A stretch of DNA of 64,000 nucleotides from Leucobacter allii. Its GTDB lineage: Bacteria > Actinomycetota > Actinomycetes > Actinomycetales > Microbacteriaceae. Shown here piece after piece: positions 1 through 7,985 of the stretch. Below the pieces are notes generated by a model, which saw only the letters and a list, made by a program, of their open reading frames with translations, was not told the DNA's origin and ran no database searches. The DNA is taken from assembly GCF_022919155.1 (NCBI RefSeq), contig NZ_CP095045.1, positions 1,922,001 to 1,986,000 of the forward strand, read 5' to 3'. The first letter of the stretch is position 1. Every line of letters starts with the position of its first letter. Both the position numbers and the translations under genes were made by a program.

Positions 1-1507
1 TCCGCACCGATCGGCCGTCCGGCGCCGTCCACTCCGCGATGCGGCCGGTGCTGGGGCGCGATCGCCAGCCGGCGTCGCGGAGCTCGTCGAGCGCGAGCTC
101 GTCGTCGATGCCCCCGGCGACGGCGACGGCGGTCCCGGACCGCAGCCGCGCGAAGCCGGCGGCGTCGATCGTGTGCCAGACCCCCGTGGCGCTCACGACG
201 ATGTCGGCCCGGGCGAGCGCGGCGTCCGCCGTCGTCGCCTCGTGCCCGTCGTGGAGGGCGGAGAGGGCGCGCACGGGATCGCGTTCGACGACGGTGACCT
301 CGGCGCCGAGCGCCGCGGCGAAGCGGGCGACGCCGATCCCGACGGGGCCGTAGCCGATGACGGCCCAGCGCGTCCCGGCGATGCCGGGGCGCGCGTCGCC
401 GGCCGGATCGGTGCCGCGCGCGTCGCCGTCGGGGCCTGCATCGCCGCGAGCGTCGCCCGCGGGGTCGAGGCAGTCCGCGATCGCGAGCACGCAGGACTGC
501 CCGGTGCCGATGAGGTTGTCGAAGTCGGACTTCGTGCGGGCGTCGTTCGCCGCGATCACGGGGATGCGGAGCGCGCCGGTCTCGGCGGCCTCGCGCAACG
601 GTCGCACCCCGCTCGTCGTCTCCTCCGACGCCCCGCGGAGCGTCGCGAGGGCCGACGGCCGCTCCGTATGCGCGAGCCGGATCAGATGCGCCCCGTCGTC
701 GATGAGGTACTCGGGCGCCCAATCGAGGATCGCCGCCGCGTGCGCCGCGTCGACGGCCGAGGCGTCGGCGGCGAGGTCGGCCGCGTCGGCGGCGGCGTCG
801 ACGCCCGCGGCGGCGGCGTCCACGGGCTCGGTCGGGGCGAAGACGACAACCCCGGGTTCGGCGGCGAGCGCGGCGGCGACCTCGGGGTCCGTCTCGCTCA
901 CGGCGCTGAAGACGGCGACCTCGCAGCCGGCGCGTGCGAGGGCTGCGGCGAAGGCGGCCGTCTTCGGTTCGAGGACGAGGCTCACGCCGAGACGGATCCC
1001 GCGCCCGCCGAGCTCCTCGCGGAGCGCCGCGAGGAGCCCCGCCGTCGCGGGCATGCCGCGGGACGCCCAGTCGATGCGCGCACGGGCGTCCGCCCCCCGC
1101 AGAGGACGCGCCCCGCCGGGCACGCGCACGATGGTCGGCGGCAGCGCTCCGGGCGCGTCGGTCGCCACCGCCGACGCGGCCAGCGCGTCGTCCGGAGCGG
1201 CCACGTCGTCCGGAGCGGCCGCGGACGCCTCGGCGGCCATCTCCGCCTCGGCCGCCGCATCGACGAAGACGACGTCGATGCCGGTGCGCGCACGGACGGC
1301 GGCGTCATCGCGGCCTCCGGTTCCGTGCGCGTCGAGGATCCGGGCCCCCATGCGTGCGAGGGCGCCGGCGAGGAGCTCCCGCCGCCGACCGGGTGCGAGG
1401 CGCAGCTGCACGCGGGCGCCCGCGAGGAGCCGGTTGCCCGCGCGGGCGGCGTCGCGGATCGCGCGCTCCACGTCGAGCGCTGCGGCGCGATCCTCCGGCG
1501 CGCTCAC
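1..1507 (-). CDS. S-adenosylhomocysteine hydrolase-like protein (3' end missing)
   Basis: Open from GTG at 1507 to the left edge, so the C-terminus is outside the window. Adenosylhomocysteinases split S-adenosylhomocysteine into adenosine and homocysteine with bound NAD. Reading the minus strand I see GASEETTSG, then NDARTKSDFDN, which keeps the Lys and Asp of the family's catalytic NDxxTKxxFDN motif, then the Rossmann glycine motif GYGPVGIG. The N-terminal third is Ala/Asp-rich and matches the usual family start poorly, and an Asp/Gly-rich spacer sits before the NAD domain. It is therefore a divergent member and could act on a related nucleoside substrate. The GTG overlaps the TGA of the lipoprotein gene by four bases (GTGA), so the two are co-transcribed. 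Family confident, exact substrate not. Confidence 0.8.
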   Translation of the reverse strand, partial: MSAPEDRAAALDVERAIRDAARAGNRLLAGARVQLRLAPGRRRELLAGALARMGARILDAHGTGGRDDAAVRARTGIDVVFVDAAAEAEMAAEASAAAPDDVAAPDDALAASAVATDAPGALPPTIVRVPGGARPLRGADARARIDWASRGMPATAGLLAALREELGGRGIRLGVSLVLEPKTAAFAAALARAGCEVAVFSAVSETDPEVAAALAAEPGVVVFAPTEPVDAAAAGVDAAADAADLAADASAVDAAHAAAILDWAPEYLIDDGAHLIRLAHTERPSALATLRGASEETTSGVRPLREAAETGALRIPVIAANDARTKSDFDNLIGTGQSCVLAIADCLDPAGDARGDAGPDGDARGTDPAGDARPGIAGTRWAVIGYGPVGIGVARFAAALGAEVTVVERDPVRALSALHDGHEATTADAALARADIVVSATGVWHTIDAAGFARLRSGTAVAVAGGIDDELALDELRDAGWRSRPSTGRIAEWTAPDGRSVR

Positions 1508-2184
1508 GAGCCGTCCTCCTCGGACTCGGACGCCGCGGCGTCCGAGTCCTCCGTGCCGGGCTCTGCCGACGGGGCCGCCGCGGATCCCGATGCCTCGGAT
1601 TCCGATGCCTCGGATTCCGACTTCCCGGATTCCGAGGCCGCCGCGCGCCACTGGGCGCACGCGGCCTCGCCGTCGTCCGGCAGCCCGAGCGCGCGGCGCG
1701 CGGCGAGGGCCGTCTCCCCGATCGCGTCGCCGCCCTGCCACGCGTAGGCGACCGCCTCGTCCGCGGGGAGCTTCGCGACGCGCGCCGCCTGCCGGCGGTC
1801 CTGCGCGAGCGTCTTCCGCACCGCCGCGATCTCCTCGGACGCGGCATCCGGCCAGCTCTGTTCGGCGGCGTCGAGCTCCCGGGCCGCGGCGCCGCTCGCC
1901 CGCGAGACGGCGACCATCGCATCGGCGAATCCGGAGGCGTCGTCACCGCCGCGGGCGAGCTCGATCCGGAGCAGGTCGATCTGCAGATCCGCCGCATCCC
2001 ACGCGTCGTTCACCGGGCAGACGGCCTCGAGGTACACCGATCCCGCCTCGGTCACGCTGAGCGGCTCCGGTTCGGGTTCCGGCTCGGGCGCGCAGCCGAC
2101 GAGCCCGAACGCCGCGGCGACGATCGCGGCCGTCGTCGCGAGCACCGCGGCGGCGGTCTCGCGGCGCGGGGTGGTCGATCGCAT
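1504..2184 (-). CDS. Putative lipoprotein with acidic, Ser/Glu-rich tail
   Basis: 226-residue protein starting at the ATG at 2184, chosen because a TATCCT -10 box ends six bases upstream and a signal peptide begins there: basic MRSTTPRRE, a hydrophobic Ala-rich stretch, then the lipobox LVGC with Cys31 as lipidation site. The Cys is followed by a Pro-Glu repeat and a helical domain (residues about 40-180) of no family I recognise. The last 45 residues are Ser/Glu/Ala-rich and probably disordered. Expected to be anchored on the outer face of the cytoplasmic membrane. It is the first gene of a two-gene operon with the SAH hydrolase-like gene. Function unknown. Confidence 0.75.
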   Translation of the reverse strand: MRSTTPRRETAAAVLATTAAIVAAAFGLVGCAPEPEPEPEPLSVTEAGSVYLEAVCPVNDAWDAADLQIDLLRIELARGGDDASGFADAMVAVSRASGAAARELDAAEQSWPDAASEEIAAVRKTLAQDRRQAARVAKLPADEAVAYAWQGGDAIGETALAARRALGLPDDGEAACAQWRAAASESGKSESEASESEASGSAAAPSAEPGTEDSDAAASESEEDGS

Positions 2185-2190
2185 CCTTCG

Positions 2191-2196
2191 AGGATA
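2191..2196 (-). promoter_or_regulatory. -10 box of the lipoprotein gene (leaderless type)
   Basis: TATCCT on the minus strand ends 6 nt before ATG 2184. That spacing puts transcription start at or next to the start codon, so the mRNA would lack a leader and Shine-Dalgarno site. Confidence 0.55.
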
Positions 2197-2247
2197 GCCC
2201 GCTCTGCGGCGGCCGCCGCAGACCTGGCCCGCGGCGGGGTCCCGGGC

Positions 2248-2253
2248 TAGGCT
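2248..2253 (+). promoter_or_regulatory. -10 box of the GNAT gene (leaderless type)
   Basis: TAGGCT lies 6 nt before ATG 2260, consistent with a leaderless transcript. No Shine-Dalgarno sequence fits between it and the start. Confidence 0.55.
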
Positions 2254-2259
2254 GGCGGC

Positions 2260-2619
2260 ATGGCACCCGAAGCGGAGAACACGGCGAGCACGGATGGGTT
2301 CCGCATCGTCCACGAGCCCGAGCGCTCCCGATACGCCCTGTACGCCGCCGCCGAGTCGGCGGACGGCTCGGGGGCCGGGGCCCCGGAGACGGCGCGCGCC
2401 GAGCGGCTCATCGGCGAGGCGCACTATCGGCTCCTCGGAGACACGGGCATCGATTTCGACCACACCCTCGTGCACCCGCGGTTCCGCGGCACGGGGCTCT
2501 CCGAGCGCCTCGCGCACGCGGCGGTCACCGGCGAGGCGGCGGCCGGACGACGCCTGCGCGCCTCCTGCTGGTTCATCGCCGAGTACCTCGAGAAGCATCC
2601 CGAGCTGCGGAACGCCTGA
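2260..2619 (+). CDS. GNAT-fold N-acetyltransferase (YjdJ/Gcn5-related, small)
   Basis: 119 residues. The C-terminal half carries HTLVHPRFRGTGLSERL, the short GNAT acetyl-CoA pyrophosphate loop (R-x-x-G-x-G/S type), followed by a GRRLRASCWFIAEYLEKHPE block typical of the YjdJ subgroup, whose members end in a Tyr-x-x-x-His-Pro-Glu motif. These are single-domain cytosolic proteins; the acetylated substrate is unknown for most. Divergently transcribed from the lipoprotein gene, with only 75 bp between the two start codons and a leaderless -10 box on each side. Family call is firm, role is open. Confidence 0.8.
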   Translation: MAPEAENTASTDGFRIVHEPERSRYALYAAAESADGSGAGAPETARAERLIGEAHYRLLGDTGIDFDHTLVHPRFRGTGLSERLAHAAVTGEAAAGRRLRASCWFIAEYLEKHPELRNA

Positions 2620-2640
2620 GCGCACGGACCCCGTCGCCGA

Positions 2641-3285
2641 CTACTGCTCCTTCTTCCGCTTGCTCCGACGGGGTTTCCCGGCCGGCGCGGCCTGCTGCTC
2701 GATCAGCGCGGTGAGATCCTTCTCGATGAGCTGCTGGATCCGGCCCTCGCGCGCCTCCCGGTACGCCGCGTCGTGCCCGCCGCTGTAGTACGGGTGCGTC
2801 GCGCGCTCGCCGATCGAGTCGCCGATCTCCCCCCAGGCGAGATTCCGCGCGCGCTCGGCGGTCTCGCGCAGGTACGTCTCGTCCTCCGCGCGCTCGCGCA
2901 GCTCCCGCGCGACGCCCTCGTAGACCTCCTGGCGGTGCCGCAGCGTGCGGTTGTCGTCGTTGCCGTAGTCCGACTCGCTCCACGAGCTCCGGCCCGTGTC
3001 CCGGATCTCCCCGCGCATGCGCGCGATGTGCTTCGCATCGCGCTCGCGCTCGCCCGCGAGATCCTCCGTGGCGGCGCGCACCATCTCGATGATCTGGGAC
3101 TCGCGGTAATCGACGTGCTTCTTCAGCGCGTTCATGATGATCGCGTTCTTCACCGTCATGCGCACGGCGACGTCGGCGACGAGCATCCCCTGCTCGACGA
3201 TCTCCTCGACCGGGGCGAGGACGCGTCTGGGCAGCCTGCGGGGCGGGCGCGACGCGCGCTTGCGCTTCTTCCACCAGTCGAACAC
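2641..3285 (-). CDS. Conserved hypothetical protein, charged helical
   Basis: 214 residues from GTG 3285; a purine-rich ribosome site (ggagcggagagc) lies just upstream. Longer readings to 3399 add low-complexity sequence and are less likely. The protein opens with a very basic patch (WKKRKRASRPPRRLPRR), then long charged helices (residues 30-190) with Met/Lys-rich and Arg/Glu-rich stretches, and ends with a Lys/Arg-rich tail. No signal peptide, membrane span or catalytic motif is evident. The basic ends suggest nucleic-acid or membrane-surface contact, but that is inference. Convergent with the GNAT gene. Confidence 0.6.
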   Translation of the reverse strand: MFDWWKKRKRASRPPRRLPRRVLAPVEEIVEQGMLVADVAVRMTVKNAIIMNALKKHVDYRESQIIEMVRAATEDLAGERERDAKHIARMRGEIRDTGRSSWSESDYGNDDNRTLRHRQEVYEGVARELRERAEDETYLRETAERARNLAWGEIGDSIGERATHPYYSGGHDAAYREAREGRIQQLIEKDLTALIEQQAAPAGKPRRSKRKKEQ

Positions 3286-3460
3286 TGCTCTCCGCTCCGC
3301 GGCCCGGGTCCCCGGGGAGCCGCCCTCCCCATTATCCCCGATCCCCGGGGATCCTGCGTCCGTCCATTCCGCGTCCTCCCGGAACCGACCGCTGGGCATT
3401 CCCTGGGCACGCGTCCGCCCCCGATGTGCGACACTGGAGGCGATCCCGCAGCGACGGGAT

Positions 3461-3512
3461 GCGGACGAGGGAGCAGTACCCGCCCACTGACGACTGCCAG
3501 AGAGGTGCAGTC
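3461..3512 (+). promoter_or_regulatory. Guanidine-III (ykkC-III) riboswitch with translation-control platform
   Basis: The aptamer spans 3461-3497 and matches the ykkC-III consensus: GCGG (3461-3464) pairs with CCGC (3480-3483) as P1. The conserved ACGAGG follows at 3465-3470. GCAGT (3473-3477) pairs with ACTGC (3493-3497) as the pseudoknot helix P2. The GTACCC and TGACGAC blocks are both present. The P2 3' strand GACTGC (3492-3497) is also perfectly complementary to GCAGTC (3507-3512) just before the start codon, and the loop between them holds the Shine-Dalgarno AGAGAGG. Guanidine binding should free the ribosome site. It precedes SMR exporter genes, the usual target of this class. Confidence 0.87.
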
Positions 3513-3833
3513 ATGTCCCTGGCATGGATCGTCCTGATCATCAGCGGGATGCTGGAGGCCGTCTGGGCGACGGCGCTCGACGCGTCACGGGGATTCCGGC
3601 GGCTATGGCCGAGCGTGATCTTCCTCGTCTCGATGGTGGCGAGCATCGCGGGGCTCTCCTACGCGATGATGTCCATCGCGGTCGGCACGGCCTACGCGGT
3701 CTGGGTCGGGATCGGAGCGGTGCTGACGGCCGCGTGGGCCATCGCGACGAAGCAGGATCGCGCCTCCGTCGCGAAGGTGCTGCTGCTCCTCGGGCTCATC
3801 GCCTGCGTCGTCGGGCTCAAGGCGGTGAGCTGA
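3513..3833 (+). CDS. sugE: SMR-family guanidinium exporter subunit (SugE/Gdx type)
   Basis: 106 residues with four predicted membrane helices, the size of small multidrug resistance proteins. Glu15, in the first helix (IISGMLEAVWAT), is the conserved proton/substrate-coupling acid. The GLSYAMMSIAVGTAYAVW stretch in helix 3 is characteristic of the SugE/Gdx branch, which exports guanidinium in exchange for protons. Start at ATG 3513 is fixed by the AGAGAGG ribosome site embedded in the riboswitch platform. It lies in tandem with a second SMR gene two bases downstream, so the pump may be a heterodimer. Guanidine-inducible through the riboswitch. Confidence 0.88.
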   Translation: MSLAWIVLIISGMLEAVWATALDASRGFRRLWPSVIFLVSMVASIAGLSYAMMSIAVGTAYAVWVGIGAVLTAAWAIATKQDRASVAKVLLLLGLIACVVGLKAVS

Positions 3834-3835
3834 GT

Positions 3836-4300
3836 ATGGCCGGGTTCCTGCGTCGACGCGCCGTCCGGCCCGCCTCCACGGCCGCCGCGGCCGTCCCCGA
3901 GACGAAGGCCGCGCGCGGCAGCCACTGGATCGTGCTGCTCGTGAGCGCCGCGCTCGAGGCCGTCTGGGCGCTCGCCCTGCACGAGGCCCACGGCTTCAGC
4001 GTGCTCGCGCCGAGCCTCGTCTTCCTCGTCGCCTTCCCGCTGAGCATGGCCGGGCTCGGCTACGCGATGCGCGGCATCGCCATCAGCGTGGCCTACGCCG
4101 TCTGGACCGGGCTCGGCGCGGCCATCACGGTCTCCGCCGCGATGCTCCTCGGCAGCGAGGCCCCCTCCGTGCTCAAGCTGCTGTTCCTCGCCGGCATCAT
4201 CGGCTGCGTGATCGGGTTGAAGTTCGTGGGCGATGGGGGCCGTCCGGCGGATCCCGGAGGCGATCCGGGCGATCCGGCGGCACCCCGGCCGATCGGCTGA
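3836..4300 (+). CDS. SMR-family exporter, second subunit with extended N-terminus
   Basis: 154 residues. Residues about 28-135 are a second SMR unit with its own coupling glutamate (VSAALEAVWAL) and the helix-3 GLGYAMRGIAISVAYAVW stretch. Unlike its partner it has about 27 extra N-terminal residues, Arg/Ala-rich, and a Gly/Asp/Pro-rich C-terminal tail that reads into a repeat. Starts two bases after the upstream stop, so it is translationally coupled and under the same riboswitch. Paired SMR genes commonly form heterodimers of fixed opposite topology, which the basic N-terminal extension would favour here; that is inference. Confidence 0.83.
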   Translation: MAGFLRRRAVRPASTAAAAVPETKAARGSHWIVLLVSAALEAVWALALHEAHGFSVLAPSLVFLVAFPLSMAGLGYAMRGIAISVAYAVWTGLGAAITVSAAMLLGSEAPSVLKLLFLAGIIGCVIGLKFVGDGGRPADPGGDPGDPAAPRPIG

Positions 4301-4362
4301 CGGCGCCCCGGGCCATCTGCCGAGGCGCCCCGGCCGATCGGCTGACCGCGCCCCGGGCTATC
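4287..4362. repeat. Two ~30-bp direct repeats between convergent SMR and DtxR genes
   Basis: A block beginning ggccgatcggctga at 4287 recurs at 4332 with few mismatches, separated by a shorter partial copy. The first covers the stop of the SMR gene and the second reaches the stop of the DtxR-family gene. Both are GC-rich and self-complementary (gccgatcggc), so the region can fold and may serve as a transcription terminator for both genes. Confidence 0.5.
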
Positions 4363-5038
4363 GGCCGACGGCCGACACCCAGACGGAGGCGGCGGCGGCG
4401 GGGCCGAGACTGACCGTCGCGGCGGCCCCGCCCACCTGCACCGTCACGGTCTCCGCGTAGGGCTCGCCCGGCAGGATCTCGAGCTCCGCGTCGACGACGA
4501 GCCCCCGGCTCGCGAAGTACTGCAGCATCTCGTTGTCCGAGTCGGAGATCCGTTCCACGCGCACCGTCCCGGGCGCCGGCGCGGCCGCGAGGGTCACGGC
4601 GTCCGGCCGGTGCACGCGGCCGTCCGCACTCGGGATCGGATCGCCGTGCGGGTCGCGCGTCGGGTAGCCGAGCACGCGGTCGAGGCGCGAGATGAGTTCG
4701 TCGGAGACGGCGTGCTCGAGCCGGTCCGCCTCCTCGTGCACCTCGTCCCACTCGTAGCCGAGCTGCTGCACGAGGAAGGTCTCGAGGAGGCGGTGCCTGC
4801 GGATCATGGCGACGGCGTGCCCGCGTCCGAGCTCGGTGAGCGTGACGCTGCCGTATCGGGCATGGCCGATGAGCTCGAGGTCGGTGAGCTTGCGCAGCGC
4901 GTCGGAGACCGTCGAGAGGCGGACTCCCGCCGCCTCGGCGATCGCGGAGTTCGAGACGGGGGCGTCCGACCACTCCTGCAGGCCCCAGATCACCTTCAGG
5001 TAGTTCTGCATCCCCGGGGAGATATCGTCAACGCTCAC
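4358..5038 (-). CDS. DtxR/MntR-family metal-dependent transcriptional regulator
   Basis: 226 residues from GTG 5038, which lies 6 nt after a TATCCT box. Order: winged helix (residues 8-70, with SNSAIAEAAGVRLSTVSDALRKL as the DNA-reading helices), dimerisation domain (residues 75-140, VAMIRRHRLLETFL...EEADRLEHAVSDELISRL), then an SH3-like/FeoA C-terminal domain. The position of the iron-sensing Cys102 of DtxR/IdeR (ExCxxEH) is Asp here (EADRLEH), and Met10 has no sulfur counterpart at the aligned place, which points to manganese (MntR-like) rather than iron sensing. No metal transporter is adjacent. Confidence 0.85.
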   Translation of the reverse strand: MSVDDISPGMQNYLKVIWGLQEWSDAPVSNSAIAEAAGVRLSTVSDALRKLTDLELIGHARYGSVTLTELGRGHAVAMIRRHRLLETFLVQQLGYEWDEVHEEADRLEHAVSDELISRLDRVLGYPTRDPHGDPIPSADGRVHRPDAVTLAAAPAPGTVRVERISDSDNEMLQYFASRGLVVDAELEILPGEPYAETVTVQVGGAAATVSLGPAAAASVWVSAVGR

Positions 5039-5044
5039 CCGCCC

Positions 5045-5050
5045 AGGATA
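5045..5050 (-). promoter_or_regulatory. -10 box of the DtxR-family gene (leaderless type)
   Basis: TATCCT on the minus strand, 6 nt from GTG 5038. It supports the GTG start over longer readings that would extend to 5287. Confidence 0.55.
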
Positions 5051-5106
5051 GCCGCCGCCCGGCCCCGAGCGGGGCGCTGCGCGGCGGCGCCCGGCCGCGA
5101 GCCGAG

Positions 5107-5124
5107 TGCCGAATCGATTTGGCA
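5107..5124. promoter_or_regulatory. LacI-family operator upstream of the regulator's own gene
   Basis: TGCCGAATCGATTTGGCA, a near-perfect 18-bp palindrome with a central CG, as usual for LacI-family sites. It lies about 160 bp upstream of ATG 5281 and 14 bp before a gcctatcctg -10-like box, consistent with autoregulation. The same motif recurs four times up to 10121. Confidence 0.7.
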
Positions 5125-5280
5125 CGGTGCGCGGCGCGCGCCTATCCTGAGGACATCCCTGGCGCGCCCGCCGAGGCCTCGCGCACGGCGCTTGACGGTG
5201 CCGCCGATCTCTGCTCAGGTGGAGGAGACGCCCGCGGGCCTCGCGCGCCGCATCCGCACCGACGACGAGACCGAGGTCCC

Positions 5281-6297
5281 ATGACACCGCGACGCATCAC
5301 CATCAAGGACGTCGCCCGGGAGGCCGGGGTCTCGGTCGCCACGGCGTCCGAGGCGATCAACGGGAAGGGCCGGGTGGCCGCGGCGACCCGGCGGAACGTC
5401 GTCGAGATCGCGGGGCGACTCGGCTACTCCGCCAATCGGATCGCGAAGAACCTCAATGCCGGCCGCACCGGCTCGCTGCTCCTGGCCGTCTCGCCGAGAC
5501 CCGTCGAACCGGGCACCGGCGAACTGCAGCCGGAGTGGGACGTGGAGTACTACTTCAGGGTGCAGGGCGGCGCGAGCCTCGAGGCCTTCCGGCGCGGCTT
5601 CCTGCTCTCGATGCTGCCGGCGCACGACGCCTCCCGCGCGTTCCTCTCCTCCGCGGACGGGCTCATCGTGGTCGATCCCCGCGAGGACGACCCGCTCATC
5701 GAGGAGGCGGTCCGCGCGGGGGTGCCCTGCGTCACCATCGGCCGCAACTCCGCCGACCTCAGCTGGGTCGACAACGACTTCTACACCGGCACGAGCGCGG
5801 CGCTGGCCCACCTCGACGCGGTGCGGCCGTCGCGCACGGCGCTCTTCCTGAGCGAGACGAGCTCCTCCTACGTCCGGGACGAGCTGTCGTCGTACCTCGA
5901 GTGGTGCGGCGGCACCCGCTGCGAGCCGATCATCATCCGCTCCCCCGGGCCGCGCGTCGACGAGGCCGAACCGGCCATCCACGAGGCGCTGGCGGCGGCC
6001 GACCGCCGCTTCGACGCCGTGCTCACGACGCTCGACACGCTGGCGCACGCGACGGAGCGGAGCGCGCTCGCGCTCGGACTCGAGCTCCCGAACGACCTCC
6101 AGGTGCTGAGCCTCTCGGACAGCCGCTCCCTCGACTACGGGCTCCGCACGCCCATCACCGCACTCGACCTGCACCCGGTGCGCCTCGGCGAGGTCGCCGT
6201 CTCGCTGCTCCTGGACGTGCTCGACGGCGGCGCGGAGCGCCGCCGCGAGCGCGTGGACATCTCGCTCAACGTCCGCGACTCGACGCTCGCGGACTGA
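5281..6297 (+). CDS. LacI-family transcriptional regulator
   Basis: 338 residues, normal family length. Residues 6-55 form the LacI helix-turn-helix plus hinge helix (ITIKDVAREAGVSVATASEAING ... NRIAKNLNAGRTG). Residues 63-335 are the periplasmic-binding-protein-like effector domain. The recognition helix reads SVATASEA rather than the common SxxTVSRV, so the DNA specificity should be its own. It sits beside the permease, carbon-nitrogen hydrolase and ureohydrolase genes, all with matching palindromes upstream, so it most likely controls that module and itself. The effector is probably the transported nitrogen compound or a breakdown product. Confidence 0.88.
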   Translation: MTPRRITIKDVAREAGVSVATASEAINGKGRVAAATRRNVVEIAGRLGYSANRIAKNLNAGRTGSLLLAVSPRPVEPGTGELQPEWDVEYYFRVQGGASLEAFRRGFLLSMLPAHDASRAFLSSADGLIVVDPREDDPLIEEAVRAGVPCVTIGRNSADLSWVDNDFYTGTSAALAHLDAVRPSRTALFLSETSSSYVRDELSSYLEWCGGTRCEPIIIRSPGPRVDEAEPAIHEALAAADRRFDAVLTTLDTLAHATERSALALGLELPNDLQVLSLSDSRSLDYGLRTPITALDLHPVRLGEVAVSLLLDVLDGGAERRRERVDISLNVRDSTLAD

Positions 6298-6319
6298 TCC
6301 GCGAGCGCCGGCGCGGCAC

Positions 6320-7810
6320 TCAGGCCCGCACGGAGGGTGCGGCGTCGAGCTCGTCCGCGTCGTCCTCCGACTCGTCGCGCTCGAACACGACGATCGTCGT
6401 GCCCGTGCGCACGGCGTGCAGGCGCTTGCGGTGCACCCAGGCCTCGACGAGCACGCCGAGCACGGCGACCACGCCGACGCCGATGATCGTCGACCAGTCC
6501 GCGGCCCAGCCCCCTCCGGTCTCACGGGGCCAGGCGACGTTGACGATCTGGAAGAGCAGCCAGAAGAGCGCGAGCCAGCTCACCGCGGCGCCCGCACGGC
6601 CGAGGAAGAGGCCGGGCTCGTCCCGCCAGCTCCCCCGCACCCGCGCGATCGCGAGCCCGAGCACCGGGAAGAGGAAGGAGATGAAGAAGCCGACCGAGGA
6701 GAAGGAGATGAGCGCCATCTGGATTCCCTCGTTCTGGAAGGGGAGGAAGAGGAGCGCGGCGATGACCGCCGTGACGAGGACGGCGGTGCGCGGCAGGCCG
6801 GTCTCGCCCGAGAGCCGGGTCAGCGTGCGGGCGAAGGGCAGCTCGCCGTTGCGGGCCGTGGCCCACACGAGCCTGGACACCGTGATCTGGATCGTCATCA
6901 GGCTCGCGGCGAACGCGATGACGAAGAGCGCCAGGATGCCGCGGAAGACCGGGGCGGGGAACGACATGGCGAGAATCGCGACGGCGGGATCCGCGGCGTT
7001 CTCGGGATCCTGGAGGAACTGCTCGTCGGGCACGGCGAGGGTGAAGGCGAGCGTGCTCAGCATGACGATGATCATGATGGCGAAGAAGGAGACCACCATC
7101 GCCTTGGGTACCGCGCGCTTGGGGCGGCGCACCTCCTCGGCGATCGAGCTCGCGCTCTCGAAGCCGATCGCGAAGTAGCTCGAGAACGCGATCGCCATGA
7201 TGAAGGGGGCGGAGAAGAACAGCCCGCTGTACTCGCCGAGCGACGCGGGCGAGAGGTAGTCGAGCCCCTGGTGCCGGTCGAAGAAGAGCAGCCAGACCGC
7301 GACGCCCACGGAGCCGATCGCCTCGGCGACGATGACGCCGACCACGATGATCTTGATGAACGTCCGCCCCGCGAGATTGACGATCGTGGAGAATGCGAGG
7401 AGCCCGACGGCGAGCCAGGTGACGACGCCGTGGCCGGCCGCGGGAACGTCGAAGATCGGCGGGATGAGCACGGCTCCCGCGTACGCCACGGCGGGCAGCG
7501 TGATGAGCAGGGTGCAGATGTAGACCCAGGAGGCGAACCAGCCGTAGCGGTGGCCGAGCAGGCGACGCGACCACTGGTAGATGCCGCCGGAATCGGCCCA
7601 CTTCGAGGCCAGGATGCACAGGGTCAGCACGAGGATGAACTGCCCGGCGTAGAGCGCCAGGCCGCCCCAGACGAACGCCGGCCCGGAGGCGCTCAGGCCG
7701 ACCCCGAGGACGCTGTAGACGGCGACGATCGGGGAGACGAATGCGAATGCGACGGACAAGGCGGAGAACATCGTGAACTCGCGCTTCATCGCCCTCGGTG
7801 CCGTGGTCAT
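6320..7810 (-). CDS. APC-superfamily amino acid/polyamine permease
   Basis: 496 residues with about 12 membrane helices. ATG 7810 is chosen because AAGGAG lies 7 nt upstream; the longer reading to 7960 runs through the operator region. The first helix carries the glycine-broken substrate-binding region typical of APC permeases (SVLGVGLSASGPAF), followed by SGGIYQWSRRLLG at the helix 2-3 transition and ESASSIAEEVRRPKRAVPKA at the helix 6-7 loop, a strong family signature. Substrate is not readable from the sequence. Sharing operators with a ureohydrolase and an amidohydrolase suggests an amine, guanidino compound or amide. Confidence 0.87.
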   Translation of the reverse strand: MTTAPRAMKREFTMFSALSVAFAFVSPIVAVYSVLGVGLSASGPAFVWGGLALYAGQFILVLTLCILASKWADSGGIYQWSRRLLGHRYGWFASWVYICTLLITLPAVAYAGAVLIPPIFDVPAAGHGVVTWLAVGLLAFSTIVNLAGRTFIKIIVVGVIVAEAIGSVGVAVWLLFFDRHQGLDYLSPASLGEYSGLFFSAPFIMAIAFSSYFAIGFESASSIAEEVRRPKRAVPKAMVVSFFAIMIIVMLSTLAFTLAVPDEQFLQDPENAADPAVAILAMSFPAPVFRGILALFVIAFAASLMTIQITVSRLVWATARNGELPFARTLTRLSGETGLPRTAVLVTAVIAALLFLPFQNEGIQMALISFSSVGFFISFLFPVLGLAIARVRGSWRDEPGLFLGRAGAAVSWLALFWLLFQIVNVAWPRETGGGWAADWSTIIGVGVVAVLGVLVEAWVHRKRLHAVRTGTTIVVFERDESEDDADELDAAPSVRA

Positions 7811-7929
7811 GGAAACTCCTTCGAATCGATACGGCGACGGCGTCGGGCGCCCCGGGGCGCGGTCCGCCAGCTGGCTCGATCGCGCCGCGGGCGTCGCTGC
7901 CCGGACCCGATCCTCGCTCACGCTACCCG

Positions 7930-7947
7930 AGCCGAAACGTTTTAACA
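7930..7947. promoter_or_regulatory. LacI-family operator (permease side)
   Basis: AGCCGAAACGTTTTAACA keeps the left half and core (GCCGAAACGTTTT) of the shared palindrome, with a weaker right half. It lies in the divergent control region between the permease and the carbon-nitrogen hydrolase, about 120 bp upstream of the permease ATG. Confidence 0.6.
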
Positions 7948-7985
7948 AGCGCGAAATCAACTCAGCCCGAACGTGTCATACTGTA

